From Devosia sp. YIM 151766 (GTDB lineage Bacteria; Pseudomonadota; Alphaproteobacteria; Rhizobiales; Devosiaceae): DNA of 64,000 nucleotides. The stretch is from contig NZ_CP127251.1 in assembly GCF_030285925.1 (NCBI RefSeq), positions 930,001 through 994,000 on the forward strand, read 5' to 3'. Position numbers and translations under genes: made by a program. Each line of letters starts with the position of its first letter. Positions within the stretch are counted from its first letter, which is position 1. Shown here one piece after another: positions 18,360-27,772 of the stretch. Below the pieces are notes generated by a model. It made no database searches. It had not been told where the DNA came from and saw nothing but the letters and a program-made list of their open reading frames with translations.

Positions 18360-19466
18360 ATGAATGACCGTAAAAAGCGGCGCCGCCGCCGTTCCGGCAA
18401 TGGCTTGATCGACGTCCTCAACGGCCTTCTCACCCTGCTGGTTATCGGTCTTGTCGTTCTGGCCGGTGGCTTCATCTTCGTGGCGTCGCAATATTATGGC
18501 GATGGCCCGCTGAGCGAGGAGCGCGTCTTCCGCGTCGAATCGGGCGCCTCCCTCTCCAGCACCGCGACGCGCCTGGAAGAACAGGGGCTGATCAGCAATT
18601 CGGTGATCTTCAGCCAGTTCGGCTCGCGCGTCGAGCAGAACACCCTCATCAAGGCCGGCGATTTCCGCATTCCCGCCGGCGCCAGCATGTCCGACATTTT
18701 CACCGAGCTGACCCAGGGCAATCCGCTGCGCTATGCGGTGATCATTCCCGAGGGCTGGACCGTCTGGCAGGCCATTCAGCGCATCAATGCCGATGACCGG
18801 CTGACCGGGGTGATCGGGCAATTGCCGCCCGAAGGCTCCATCCTGCCGGGCAGCTATGACATCACCCCCGGCGATACCAGGCAGGACGTTCTCGAAAAGA
18901 TGCAGCTCGCCATGACCCAGGCCCTGGCCGAGGTCTGGGAAAGCCGCCAGCCCGATCTGCCGCTGGCCTCCCCCGCCGAACTGCTGATCCTCGCCTCCAT
19001 CGTGGAAAAGGAAACCGGCATAGCCTCCGAGCGGCCGCAGATCGCTGCCGTATTCGTCAATCGCCTGCGCACCAGCATGCGCCTGCAATCGGACCCGACC
19101 ATCATTTATGGCATCACCCTGGGCCAATCGACGCTCGACCGCGGCATCCGCCGCTCCGAGATCGAGGAAAGGACCGCCTATAACACCTACCAGATCGACG
19201 GCCTGCCGCCGACGCCGATCGCCAATCCCGGCATCGATGCCCTGCGCGCTGTCGCCAATCCGGATGCGCACGATTACCTCTATTTCGTCGCCAAGGGGGC
19301 CACGCCCAGCGAGGGCCACGTCTTCGCCGAGACCTATCCTGAGCATCAGCGCAATGTCGCCTCCTATCGCGCCATAGCGGCCGAAGCGGCGGCGCAGGCC
19401 GAGGCCGAGGCCGAAGCGGCCCGCCAGGCGCTGGAGGCCGAAGAAGCCGGCGAAGCCGCAGAGTGA
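18360..19466 (+). CDS. mltG: Endolytic transglycosylase MltG
   Basis: Inner-membrane lytic transglycosylase that cuts nascent glycan strands. The 368-residue protein has a strongly basic cytoplasmic start (MNDRKKRRRRR), a membrane helix at about residues 20-42, a LysM-like region (about 50-115), and the YceG catalytic domain with ASIVEKETG; the catalytic glutamate is in this motif (E216/E218). The C-terminus ends in an Ala/Glu coiled tail that is longer than usual. Its stop overlaps the next start by 4 bp. Confidence 0.94.
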   Translation: MNDRKKRRRRRSGNGLIDVLNGLLTLLVIGLVVLAGGFIFVASQYYGDGPLSEERVFRVESGASLSSTATRLEEQGLISNSVIFSQFGSRVEQNTLIKAGDFRIPAGASMSDIFTELTQGNPLRYAVIIPEGWTVWQAIQRINADDRLTGVIGQLPPEGSILPGSYDITPGDTRQDVLEKMQLAMTQALAEVWESRQPDLPLASPAELLILASIVEKETGIASERPQIAAVFVNRLRTSMRLQSDPTIIYGITLGQSTLDRGIRRSEIEERTAYNTYQIDGLPPTPIANPGIDALRAVANPDAHDYLYFVAKGATPSEGHVFAETYPEHQRNVASYRAIAAEAAAQAEAEAEAARQALEAEEAGEAAE

Positions 19467-20350
19467 GCGCCGCCCTGTCCAGCATGACCGGCTTTGCCCG
19501 CGCCGAGCGGCAAAGTCCGGCCATGCGCCTGCGCATCGAGATCAGGTCGGTCAATGGCCGGGGCCTCGACATGCGCCTGCGTCTCGCCTCGGGTCTCGAT
19601 GCCCTCGAAATCCCGCTGCGCCAATTGCTGTCCAAATCGCTGAGCCGCGGCTCCGTCAATCTCGTCGCCACGCTCGACCGCACGGCCAGGGGCGGCGCCG
19701 TGCGTGTCAATCGGCAGGCGCTGCAATCGGTGCTCGCCGTGCTGGAAGAACTTGGCCAGAGCCTCGAAGCCGCCCCGCCGCGCCTCGACGGCATTCTGGC
19801 GCTGCCCGGCGTCCTGGAAGTCGACGATGGGGCAGGGGAGCTGGACGAGGAGGACGTCGCCGGCCTGCTGCTCGCCTGCGCCGGCGAGGCCGTGGACAAG
19901 CTCCAGGTCTCCCGCCGCCAGGAAGGCGCCGAAATCGCCGTGGTCCTGCTGGCGCAGCTGGACGCCATTTCCGCCCTTGCCGACCGGGCCGAAACCCATC
20001 CCGCCCGCTCGCGCGACCATATCGAGGCGCGCCTGCGCGACCAGCTCGCCGCCCTGCGCGACGATGCCGCCTTGCCCCAGGAACGGCTGGCCCAGGAAGC
20101 GCTGCTGCTGGCCACCAAGGCCGATATCCAGGAAGAGCTGGACCGGTTGCGCGCCCATATCGTGGCGGCGCGCCAGCTCATTGCCGCAGGCGGACCGGTG
20201 GGCCGGCGCCTCGATTTCCTGGCGCAGGAATTCAACCGCGAGGCCAATACGCTCTGCGCCAAGGCAAACGCGGTGGAGCTCACCGCCATCGGCCTTGACC
20301 TCAAGGCCGCTATCGATCAATTACGCGAGCAGGTTCAGAACATCGAATAG
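19463..20350 (+). CDS. YicC/YloC family endoribonuclease
   Basis: Protein of 295 residues with the YicC N-terminal motif SSMTGFARAE and the C-terminal DUF1732 region GRRLDFLAQEFNREANTLCAKAN. E. coli YicC is a manganese-dependent endoribonuclease that affects small-RNA stability. The start is GTG at 19,463, overlapping the mltG stop as GTGA, so translation is probably coupled. gmk begins 9 bp downstream, the usual arrangement in alphaproteobacteria. Confidence 0.92.
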   Translation: MSAALSSMTGFARAERQSPAMRLRIEIRSVNGRGLDMRLRLASGLDALEIPLRQLLSKSLSRGSVNLVATLDRTARGGAVRVNRQALQSVLAVLEELGQSLEAAPPRLDGILALPGVLEVDDGAGELDEEDVAGLLLACAGEAVDKLQVSRRQEGAEIAVVLLAQLDAISALADRAETHPARSRDHIEARLRDQLAALRDDAALPQERLAQEALLLATKADIQEELDRLRAHIVAARQLIAAGGPVGRRLDFLAQEFNREANTLCAKANAVELTAIGLDLKAAIDQLREQVQNIE

Positions 20351-20359
20351 AGTTGCGAA

Positions 20360-20998
20360 ATGGATTTTCAACGCCGCGGCGTCATGCTGGTGATTGCCTC
20401 TCCATCGGGTGCCGGAAAGTCCTCCATATCGCGCTCGCTGTTCGGTGCCGATCCCAATATCCGCCTGTCGGTTTCCGTCACCACCCGCGCCCGCCGCACC
20501 GATGAAGTCGACGGCAAGCATTATCATTTCATCGACGTGCCGACCTTCGAGCAGATGCGCCGCGACGGCGGCCTGCTCGAATCCGCCGAGGTCCACGGCA
20601 ATTTCTACGGCACGCCCCGCGCGCTGGTCGAAGAGCAACTCGCTGCCGGCAACGACATCCTCTTCGACATCGACTATCAGGGCACGCTCCAGCTCTACGA
20701 AAAAGCCCGCGCCGATATGGTGACGGTCTTTATCCTGCCGCCCTCGATCAAGGAACTCCGCGCCCGCCTCGAACGCCGCGCCCAGGACAGCGTCGGCACC
20801 ATCGAAAAGCGCCTCAAGAATGCGCGGATCGAAATGGGCCATTACGGCGAATATGACTATGTCATCGTCAATGAGGACCTCGAACTCTCCGTCGCCCGCG
20901 TCCGCTCCATCCTCGCCTCCGCCCGCCTCGACCGCCGCCGCCAGCTCAATCTCGACAGCTTCGTCAAGGATTTGCAGAACCAGATTGGCTCGGACTGA
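20360..20998 (+). CDS. gmk: Guanylate kinase
   Basis: Phosphorylates GMP to GDP. The 212-residue protein has the P-loop SPSGAGKSS at about residues 14-22, the GMP-binding segment SVTTRARRTDEVDGKHYHF, and the lid region (LERRAQDS). Last gene of mltG-yicC-gmk; it converges with rsmA over a 51-bp gap in which no strong terminator is evident. Confidence 0.96.
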   Translation: MDFQRRGVMLVIASPSGAGKSSISRSLFGADPNIRLSVSVTTRARRTDEVDGKHYHFIDVPTFEQMRRDGGLLESAEVHGNFYGTPRALVEEQLAAGNDILFDIDYQGTLQLYEKARADMVTVFILPPSIKELRARLERRAQDSVGTIEKRLKNARIEMGHYGEYDYVIVNEDLELSVARVRSILASARLDRRRQLNLDSFVKDLQNQIGSD

Positions 20999-21049
20999 GA
21001 GGACGTTCGCGCGCCTGCCAATTCCACCCCCGGCGGTGGGTAAGGGGTG

Positions 21050-21892
21050 CTACCGCAACCCCGGCAAGGCCCGCGCCATGGCCAGGAACGCCTCTATCGG
21101 CAATTCCTCCGCCCGCTCGTCGCCTTTGAGCCCGGCCGCCGCCAGCAGGTCCTCGACCGGCACGCCCAGCGATTTCAGCGATTGCCGCACCATTTTGCGC
21201 CGCTGCCCGAAGGCCGCCCGGGTCACCTGTTCCACCAGCTTTACCGGCAATCCCGCTTCCACCGGCCTGGGCACGATATGCACCACCGCCGAGGTCACGC
21301 TGGGCGGCGGCACGAAGGCCTGGCGGCCGACATTGAAGGCAATGCGCGCCTCGCTGCGCCACCCGGCCAATACGCCCAGCCGCCCATAGGCATCGTCGCC
21401 CGGTCGCGCCACGATCCGCTCGGCCACTTCCCGCTGGAACATCAGCGTCAGGCTTTCGAAAAACGGCGGCCAGGGCTCCATGGTCAGCCAGCCGGTCAGC
21501 AATTGCGTGCCGATATTATAGGGCAGGTTGGCGACGATCCGCGTCGGCCCGTCGGCCAGCAGGCGATAATCCATCTCCATGGCGTCGCCGCCGATCACCG
21601 TCAGCCGCCCGGGATAGGCGGCGGCGATGTCGGCCAGTGCCGGCAGTGCCCGCGCATCGCGCTCGATGGCGATGACTTCCCGGGCGCCTTCCGCCAATAG
21701 CGCCCGCGTCAAGCCGCCGGGGCCGGGGCCGACCTCGATGACCCGCACCCCGTCCAGCGCCCCGGCCACCCGCGCGATGCGCGAAGTCAGGTTGAGGTCG
21801 AAGAGGAAATTCTGCCCCAATTCCTTTTTGGCGCGCAGTCCATGGGCGGCGATGACCTCGCGCAGCGGCGGAAGATTGTCGATCTGGCTCAT
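21050..21892 (-). CDS. rsmA: 16S rRNA dimethyladenosine transferase RsmA (KsgA)
   Basis: Dimethylates two adjacent adenines near the 3' end of 16S rRNA as a late 30S assembly checkpoint. In 280 residues: LGQNFLFD substrate motif, SAM-binding [16 protein letters not shown], and catalytic NLPYNIGT. The ATG overlaps the pdxA stop (ATGA), so it is coupled to pdxA. Terminal gene of lptF-lptG-surA-pdxA-rsmA. Confidence 0.97.
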   Translation of the reverse strand: MSQIDNLPPLREVIAAHGLRAKKELGQNFLFDLNLTSRIARVAGALDGVRVIEVGPGPGGLTRALLAEGAREVIAIERDARALPALADIAAAYPGRLTVIGGDAMEMDYRLLADGPTRIVANLPYNIGTQLLTGWLTMEPWPPFFESLTLMFQREVAERIVARPGDDAYGRLGVLAGWRSEARIAFNVGRQAFVPPPSVTSAVVHIVPRPVEAGLPVKLVEQVTRAAFGQRRKMVRQSLKSLGVPVEDLLAAAGLKGDERAEELPIEAFLAMARALPGLR

Positions 21893-22902
21893 GCTGTGGG
21901 CGCCGTCATGTCACGCGCCATGGCGATGGCGGCTGCGAAGCTGGCAGGGGAGGCTTTGCCCGTGCCGGCCAGGGTGAACGCCGTGCCGTGGTCGGGCGAG
22001 GTCCGCACGATGGGCAGGCCCAGCGTCACGTTCACGCCGGCATCGAAGGCGACGGTCTTGATCGGGATCAGCGCCTGATCGTGATACATGGCCAGCACCG
22101 CATCATATTGCCGCCAATGCGGCGGATAGAACAGCGTATCGCCGGGCAGGGGGCCGATGGCGTCGATTCCCGCCGTCCGGGCTTCGGCGATGGCCGGCGC
22201 GATGATCTCCACCTCCTCGCGGCCGATGGAGCCATCCTCGCCGGCATGGGGATTGAGGCCGGCCACGGCGATGCGCGGCGCTTCGATATGGAAGTGCTGC
22301 CGCAGATCGTGCGCCATCACCCGCAGCGTCTCGACGATCAGCGACTGCGTCACCAGCCCCGGCACGTCTTTGAGCGGCACGTGAATGGTCAGTGGAACGG
22401 TGCGCAATTGCTCATGCGCCAGCATCATTACCGGCAGTTTCGGCGGGTCGCCCCTGGCGCAAAGCTCGGCAAGAAATTCGGTATGCCCCGGATGCCGGAA
22501 CCCGGCATGGTAGAGGGCGCCCTTGTGGATCGGCGCCGTCACCACCGCCCGGCATTGCCCGGCCAGCACCGCCAGCACCGCCTGGGCGATGGCCTCGATC
22601 ACCACCGGCGCCGCCGCCATTTCGGGCTCGCCGGGCCGGTCCGCCACCTGGCCCGCGATGGAAATCACCGGCAAAGCCGAGTCGAACAGCTCCGCCGCCT
22701 CGTCTAGTCCCGCCTCGGCAATAGCGATATCCAGCCCCAGCCGCTCGGCCCGCGCCCGCAGAAATCCCGCATGCCCGAACACCGCAAAAGCCGGCAAACC
22801 CCGCGCCCGCCGCTCGGCATAAAGTCCCAGCACCAGATCCGGCCCGATCCCCGCCGGCTCGCCCATGGTTACTGCCAATGGAATCGTCATTGTGTTTTGC
22901 AT
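21889..22902 (-). CDS. pdxA: 4-hydroxythreonine-4-phosphate dehydrogenase PdxA
   Basis: NAD-dependent enzyme of the DXP-dependent pyridoxal phosphate pathway; 337 residues. Visible are the N-terminal [13 protein letters not shown] motif, PIHKGAL, a metal-binding His region ([10 protein letters not shown]), [10 protein letters not shown], and the C-terminal [11 protein letters not shown] second ATG four codons in (22,890) is an equally possible start. About 390 bp of repeat-rich DNA separates it from surA upstream, so pdxA-rsmA may have their own promoter. Confidence 0.95.
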   Translation of the reverse strand: MQNTMTIPLAVTMGEPAGIGPDLVLGLYAERRARGLPAFAVFGHAGFLRARAERLGLDIAIAEAGLDEAAELFDSALPVISIAGQVADRPGEPEMAAAPVVIEAIAQAVLAVLAGQCRAVVTAPIHKGALYHAGFRHPGHTEFLAELCARGDPPKLPVMMLAHEQLRTVPLTIHVPLKDVPGLVTQSLIVETLRVMAHDLRQHFHIEAPRIAVAGLNPHAGEDGSIGREEVEIIAPAIAEARTAGIDAIGPLPGDTLFYPPHWRQYDAVLAMYHDQALIPIKTVAFDAGVNVTLGLPIVRTSPDHGTAFTLAGTGKASPASFAAAIAMARDMTAPTA

Positions 22903-23294
22903 TTCGAATCCAACGCAGTTTCGGCCTTCGGCTCCCTCCCCTCAAGGGGGAGTGTTTACAATGGGTGCTTGCTTCGCCGACAGGATCGGCGGTTCCTGCG
23001 CCTCCCTCCCCCTTGAGGGGAGGGATTGAGGGTGGGGGTGGCGGAGCGAGGGCGAAACTCCCGGATGTGTAGGAACCGCAGCACCCCCTCCCCGACCCTC
23101 CCCTCAAGGGGGAGGGGGCGAAAGGTCTCACATCCCGAGACAACTTGGCTCGAAGTGCCCTCAACAGGGAGGGAGCCGTAGATGCATAACTTCCGCATCT
23201 TTTCCCGGTGTCACCCCCGCGAATGCGGGGGGCCTCCGTTTAACAGAGGTTCCCGCTTTCGCGGCAATGACGCCGTGGTCACCCGGCCCTGCTC
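22903..23294. repeat. pdxA-surA gap (392 bp): type C and type B repeats
   Basis: No gene is seen. Type C repeats are hairpins made from CCTCCC, CTCAAGGGGGAG and similar G/C tracts at about 22,933-22,951, 23,003-23,033 and 23,084-23,118. An inverted type B element (GTGTCACCCCCGCGAA ... TTCGCGGCAATGAC) lies at about 23,208-23,272, immediately downstream of surA. These gaps interrupt an otherwise conserved operon. Confidence 0.8.
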
Positions 23295-24182
23295 TTAGCG
23301 GATGATTTTGGCGTTGGCGCGCAGGCGGTCGAGATAGGCCTTCACTTCCCGCTCGTAAGCGCCGCTGCCGGCCTCTTCGCGCAGCCCGCCCTTGACGAAG
23401 GTGAGGTCCTGCGCCTGCACCTTCTCGCATACGGCGAGCATGGCCAGGCCGGCTTCGGTGGCGCGCGGCTTGGTGATGCCGCCGACATTGAGCCCCGCCA
23501 GTTCCCGGGCAATCGCCTCGGGCATCTGGGTGGCGTGCCGCCGGCCGATATCGACCACGGCCACATCGTTGAAGGTTAGCGACAATTCCACCGCCGTCCC
23601 GCAGCCGGCGAAATTGGAGCGGAAATTATTGGCCTGGCCGGAACGGCCACCGCCGCCGATAAAGGTCACTTCCTGGAGGATATAGTCGAAATTCTGATAA
23701 TCGGCGACTTTCTGGGCGGCCTGCTGGTCCAGCTCCAGTTCCGAAATCTGCACCTGCGGCATCACCGCCTGCTCGGTCACCGCGTTCCAGGCAATGGCGG
23801 CGCGCAGCCGCGCCTGCAAGGTATCGCCGCTGACGCCGCCCTGTTGCAGCATCTGTTGCAGCCGGTCGCGGCTGACATTGAGATTGCGGGCGATCTGCAA
23901 CAGTGCCGAATCCACCTGGGCATTGGAAACCGAAATGCCGAGCCTTTTGGCTTCCTGCAATTGGATGGCTTCGGTGATCAATTGCTCCAGCGCGCCATTG
24001 CGCCCGGTATTATTGCCTTCCATGCGGAACAGGCGCAGACGCTGATCGACCTGCACATCGCTGATCGGCTCGCCATTCACCGTTACCACGGTGGCCGCCT
24101 GGGCGGGCAGGACGGCGCCTGCCGCCACGGTCAAGGCAATGAACAGGACGGCGGCTGCGCGCCGGAAATCTGCAAATGTCAT
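23295..24182 (-). CDS. surA: SurA-type periplasmic chaperone / peptidyl-prolyl isomerase
   Basis: Protein of 295 residues with a signal peptide (residues 1-31, FRRAAAVLFIALTVAAGAV then AQA-A cleavage) and a SurA N-terminal chaperone domain (VVTVNGEPISDVQVDQRLRL through about residue 140). The C-terminal half should be a parvulin-like domain, but it is short and lacks an easily recognised parvulin motif set, so isomerase activity is doubtful. Members help outer-membrane protein folding. The start at 24,182 places the signal peptide at the N-terminus. Neighbours lptF/lptG and pdxA/rsmA match the classic alphaproteobacterial order, minus lptD. Confidence 0.85.
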   Translation of the reverse strand: MTFADFRRAAAVLFIALTVAAGAVLPAQAATVVTVNGEPISDVQVDQRLRLFRMEGNNTGRNGALEQLITEAIQLQEAKRLGISVSNAQVDSALLQIARNLNVSRDRLQQMLQQGGVSGDTLQARLRAAIAWNAVTEQAVMPQVQISELELDQQAAQKVADYQNFDYILQEVTFIGGGGRSGQANNFRSNFAGCGTAVELSLTFNDVAVVDIGRRHATQMPEAIARELAGLNVGGITKPRATEAGLAMLAVCEKVQAQDLTFVKGGLREEAGSGAYEREVKAYLDRLRANAKIIR

Positions 24183-24273
24183 GGTCGGGTCCGCTCGTTT
24201 CTCGGCGCCTTCAATGCGGCGTCCGGTCCTTGCTGTCAATTGGCCGAGGAATACGGCCAAATTCCGAATTGGG

Positions 24274-25347
24274 TTAAGTCCACCCGTCTTCCTTATAGAG
24301 CAATACGGTAAGCCCGATCACGATTGCGACAATCGCCGGGCCCACGGCGGCGAAAACCGGGTCGAGCACACCGGTCGAGCCGCCCCGGTCAGCCATTTCG
24401 GTAATGACGAAAACCACGAAGCCCAGCACCATGCCATAGAGTACGGAGGGGCCGAATTGGGTATTGCGGCTATAGCCGGCGGTGAAGGCGAAGGCGATCA
24501 TCAGCGAGCCGGCCAGCACCAGCGGCAGCGCCAGCAGCTTGATCAGCCGCATGCTGGTGGCGGCCCGCACCATCGGGTCGGCGACGCCATGTTGCAGCAG
24601 TTCCGCCAGCTCGAAGAAGGTCAGGTCCTCGGTCGAGGCGGTTTTCAGCTCGATTTCGGCCAGTGAGGACCTGGTCGGCACGCGCACGTCCAGGATGCGA
24701 TAGGGCGGGGCGCTGGCGGTGCGCGCCAGCGCCACCTTCATGTGCCAGAAGCCGCCGTCCAGAATGGCTTCCTCGGCTTCGAGCCGGGCAATTTCATTGG
24801 GGCTGAGATAAAACAGGGTGACATTGCCCAGCGATGCCCGGTCCGCCGCCATGCTGCGGGCCATGAGCACGTAATGGACATCCTCATGGCGCTGCTCCAG
24901 CCAGATTTCGCCGGGCGGGGTCAATTCGGCCGCCTGGCCGGGCGGCGTCGGATTGAGTTCGCGGTTGATCTGGGTGCTGATGGTCTCCGCGCCCAGGGCG
25001 ATGAAGAAGCTGACGATGACCAGCACGGCGACCGGGGCCCGCAGCACCCGCCAGATCGAGATGCCGCTGGCCTTGATCACCGTCAGCTCGTGCCGCGCCT
25101 TGAGGTCGGCCAGCCCCAATATGCCGCCCAGCAGCACCGTCACCGGCAGCGTCTTGATGGTCCAGCGCACCGCGCTCATCGCCACCATCAGGATGGCGGT
25201 CGGCAGGCCCTTCTGATTGGACACGTGATTGAAGCGCCAGGTATCGAGCGATTCCACCAGGGCGATCAGGCCATAGAAGATCAGCACGGTCATGGCGACG
25301 CGGCTGCCGATCCGCGCCAGTACCAGCCGGTCGATGCGGTTCATCAT
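24274..25347 (-). CDS. lptG: LPS export ABC transporter permease LptG
   Basis: Protein of 357 residues with six membrane helices (three at each end, around residues 15-35, 55-80, 98-120 and 270-350) and a central periplasmic beta-jellyroll region, as in the YjgP/YjgQ family. With LptF and the LptB ATPase it extracts lipopolysaccharide from the inner membrane. The start overlaps the lptF stop by 4 bp (ATGA). Confidence 0.93.
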   Translation of the reverse strand: MMNRIDRLVLARIGSRVAMTVLIFYGLIALVESLDTWRFNHVSNQKGLPTAILMVAMSAVRWTIKTLPVTVLLGGILGLADLKARHELTVIKASGISIWRVLRAPVAVLVIVSFFIALGAETISTQINRELNPTPPGQAAELTPPGEIWLEQRHEDVHYVLMARSMAADRASLGNVTLFYLSPNEIARLEAEEAILDGGFWHMKVALARTASAPPYRILDVRVPTRSSLAEIELKTASTEDLTFFELAELLQHGVADPMVRAATSMRLIKLLALPLVLAGSLMIAFAFTAGYSRNTQFGPSVLYGMVLGFVVFVITEMADRGGSTGVLDPVFAAVGPAIVAIVIGLTVLLYKEDGWT

Positions 25348-26414
25348 GCCGGCGCCTCCACGATCGGCCGGCGCGGCCAGAGCCGGATGGCCAGGATCAG
25401 GGCGGAGAGCCCGATCAGCAGGATTGCGCCGGTTCCGGTGCCCAGCGGGCTATAGGAGCCGATGCCCCGCTCGACGAAGGCCACCACCATCACCACCGCC
25501 TCCAGCGGCAAGCGGATGCGGGTGCGGCGTCCGCTCGGAAAGCCGGCAATGGCGAGCACGAACAGGCAGAGTCCGATCACCCGCAGGGCTTCGGCGGAGC
25601 GGTCGAGCAGGTGCTGCACCGTCCTGGCCGGCCATTCGCCGCTGGCCAATGCCTCGCCGACCAGTTCGAAACTGTGCTTTTCCGTCAATGGATCGACCCG
25701 GAGCCCCGGCTGGCTCAAGCTTTCCACGTTGATGTCATAGCGGGCGAAGCGGATTTCCGAATAGCGTCCATCGGCCCCGACATATTGCAAGGTGCCGTCA
25801 TGCAACTCCAGGATGAAATCGTCGCCCAGCGCCATCACCCGGGCCGATTGGGCGATATAGGTGCGGCGCATGTCGGGGTCGCGCCGGTCATCGGCGAAGA
25901 ATTCGGTGATCGAGCCGCCATCCTCGCGCCCGCCGATCAGCATGACCACGCCGGGCGTCGCCTGGGTGAAGCGATTGGGCTTGAGCGTCGAGCTCACCAG
26001 GTCGGCGGCGATGGCCGCCGACAGCACGTTGAGCTGCCGATTGGCCATGGGTTCGGCCACATGCGCCAGCAATAATGCGCCCAGCGCCGCGGCGCTTGTC
26101 GTTGCCAGCACCGCCCGCCACAGGCCCGGCAGGCCGTGGCTGGTATGGATGATGTGCAATTCGTGGCTGTTTTGCAGCGCCGTCAGCGCCCGCACCATGC
26201 CGATGCCGACGCAGATATAGAAAAACGACAGCGCCAGCGGCGGCATGGTGTAGAGCGCCTGCACTGCCAGCGTGCCGAAGCCCTGGCCCTTCACCGACAC
26301 CACCTCGAACGAGCGCAGGCAGTTCACCAGCCACAGCAATACGCACACGATCCCGAACAGGACCAGCGCATCGACCGCGAACAGCCGTGTCAGATAGGAA
26401 GTGAGCTTTCTCAT
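25344..26414 (-). CDS. lptF: LPS export ABC transporter permease LptF
   Basis: Protein of 356 residues, YjgP/YjgQ family: N-terminal helices (LFAVDALVLFGIVCVLLWL), a periplasmic beta-rich middle, and C-terminal helices (VIGLCLFVLAIAGFPSG; TGTGAILLIGLSALILAI). The ATG at 26,414 gives the usual MRKLTSYLTRLF start; the frame is open 14 codons further. First gene of the lptF-lptG-surA-pdxA-rsmA block, divergent from holC. Confidence 0.93.
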   Translation of the reverse strand: MRKLTSYLTRLFAVDALVLFGIVCVLLWLVNCLRSFEVVSVKGQGFGTLAVQALYTMPPLALSFFYICVGIGMVRALTALQNSHELHIIHTSHGLPGLWRAVLATTSAAALGALLLAHVAEPMANRQLNVLSAAIAADLVSSTLKPNRFTQATPGVVMLIGGREDGGSITEFFADDRRDPDMRRTYIAQSARVMALGDDFILELHDGTLQYVGADGRYSEIRFARYDINVESLSQPGLRVDPLTEKHSFELVGEALASGEWPARTVQHLLDRSAEALRVIGLCLFVLAIAGFPSGRRTRIRLPLEAVVMVVAFVERGIGSYSPLGTGTGAILLIGLSALILAIRLWPRRPIVEAPA

Positions 26415-26515
26415 CGAGATTCGTTCGAGTCCGGATCGGCGCGCACCTTGCGGCACTTCGCGTCCCGAAACAATGGCACTAGGCGAAGCGGCTGCCGAAA
26501 CGGTAAGCTCCGGCC

Positions 26516-26962
26516 ATGGCCGAAATCCTTTTCTATCATCTCGAAGCCCGCCCCCTCGAATCCGTCGTTCCGGTTCTGTTGGAAAAGACGCTGGAGCGCG
26601 GCTGGCGCGCCGTGGTCGAAATCGGCTCGCGCGAACGCGCCGAGGCGCTGGACAGCCATCTCTGGACCTATCGCGACGACAGCTTCCTGCCCCACGCCCT
26701 GGCCGGGGATGAGACCGACGCGCTGCAGCCCATTCTGCTCACCACCGAGCCGGACAATCCCAACGGCGCCTCGGTGCGGTTTTTCGTCGATCGCGCCGTG
26801 CCGCAATCCGCCGAGGGCTATCAGCGGCTGGTCTATCTGTTTTCCGGCCATGACCCCGAGGCGCTCGCCGAGGCGCGGCTAGCCTGGAGGGCGCTGCGCG
26901 ACGGCAATGAAGTCACCTATTGGCAGCAGGAAGAAAACGGCCGCTGGGTCAAGAAGGCCTGA
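26516..26962 (+). CDS. holC: DNA polymerase III subunit chi
   Basis: Protein of 148 residues with the HolC fold: MAEILFYHLEARPLE start, LLEKTLERGWRAVVEIGSRERAEALD, LWTYRDDSFLPHALAGD and a VYLFSGHDPEAL segment. Chi links the clamp-loader to single-stranded DNA-binding protein. Single gene between divergent lptF and convergent DUF4344. Confidence 0.94.
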   Translation: MAEILFYHLEARPLESVVPVLLEKTLERGWRAVVEIGSRERAEALDSHLWTYRDDSFLPHALAGDETDALQPILLTTEPDNPNGASVRFFVDRAVPQSAEGYQRLVYLFSGHDPEALAEARLAWRALRDGNEVTYWQQEENGRWVKKA

Positions 26963-26965
26963 CCC

Positions 26966-27772
26966 TTACTTCGCCATGGCCGGCAATTCGCCCACATACA
27001 TTTCCAGGAAGTCCTGCACCAATTCGTAGCAGAAGATCACTTCCGTTTCTTCGATGTCGTAAAAGGCATTGGGCTCGCCACAGCGCCGCGCCGTGAACTT
27101 CACCTTGCCGTCCAGCCGGTAGCCGCGGCGCACTTCCTCGGCCACCTCGTCGAATATGCCGCTGCTGCGGAACACCCGTTCGGCCATGCGCAGCCGCCTG
27201 CCGCCATCGTGATAGCGCACATCCACCTGCGTGCCGCTGCCGGGCCTGTCGAGCAGCGCCCGGATGGAGCGGTCGATCGCCTCATAATCGAAATGACAGC
27301 TCCGCTGGCGCTCCGCCTGCATGGCATAGGAATTGGCCACCGGCCGGAACGCCGCGCCATCGGCGCCCACCATCATGCAGACGATCTGCATGGAGCGGTG
27401 CCGGTCGGGGCTGTAGCCGGCGGCATAATCGTCGTCGTTGAAGATATCGCCATAGGCGAAGCTCGACAGCATCCAGCCCTTGGCGGCGTCCTCCAGCGTC
27501 TGGTTGGCGTCGGGCGTGCCCTTTTGCAGCAGGATCCAGGTGGCGATATTGTCGGCGGCATCCTCTTCGCGGCCCAGGACCGGCAGGTTCAGCTTGTCCA
27601 CCAGCAGATGCGCCACCTCGTGATAGAGCGTGAACAGGCTGTTATTGACTGCAAACCGCAACCCTTCGGCGCGCTGGACCTTGCTGAGGCCGCTCAGCAC
27701 ATCCGATGCCTGGAGCGGTGCGGCAACCAAACCTGCCAGAAGCATGGTCAGCAAGAACAGCAGGCGTCGCAT
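26966..27772 (-). CDS. DUF4344 domain putative metallopeptidase
   Basis: Protein of 268 residues with a signal peptide (MRRLLFLLTMLLAGLVAAPLQAS). A zinc-protease-like motif YHEVAHLL near residue 51 (HExxH) is followed by LGREEDAADNIATWILL, where the second Glu/Asp set would complete metal binding. This is the hallmark of the DUF4344 family. The mature protein should be periplasmic. Substrate unknown. Two cysteines near the C-terminus (about 240 and 255) could form a disulfide. Converges with holC with a 3-bp gap. Confidence 0.82.
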   Translation of the reverse strand: MRRLLFLLTMLLAGLVAAPLQASDVLSGLSKVQRAEGLRFAVNNSLFTLYHEVAHLLVDKLNLPVLGREEDAADNIATWILLQKGTPDANQTLEDAAKGWMLSSFAYGDIFNDDDYAAGYSPDRHRSMQIVCMMVGADGAAFRPVANSYAMQAERQRSCHFDYEAIDRSIRALLDRPGSGTQVDVRYHDGGRRLRMAERVFRSSGIFDEVAEEVRRGYRLDGKVKFTARRCGEPNAFYDIEETEVIFCYELVQDFLEMYVGELPAMAK

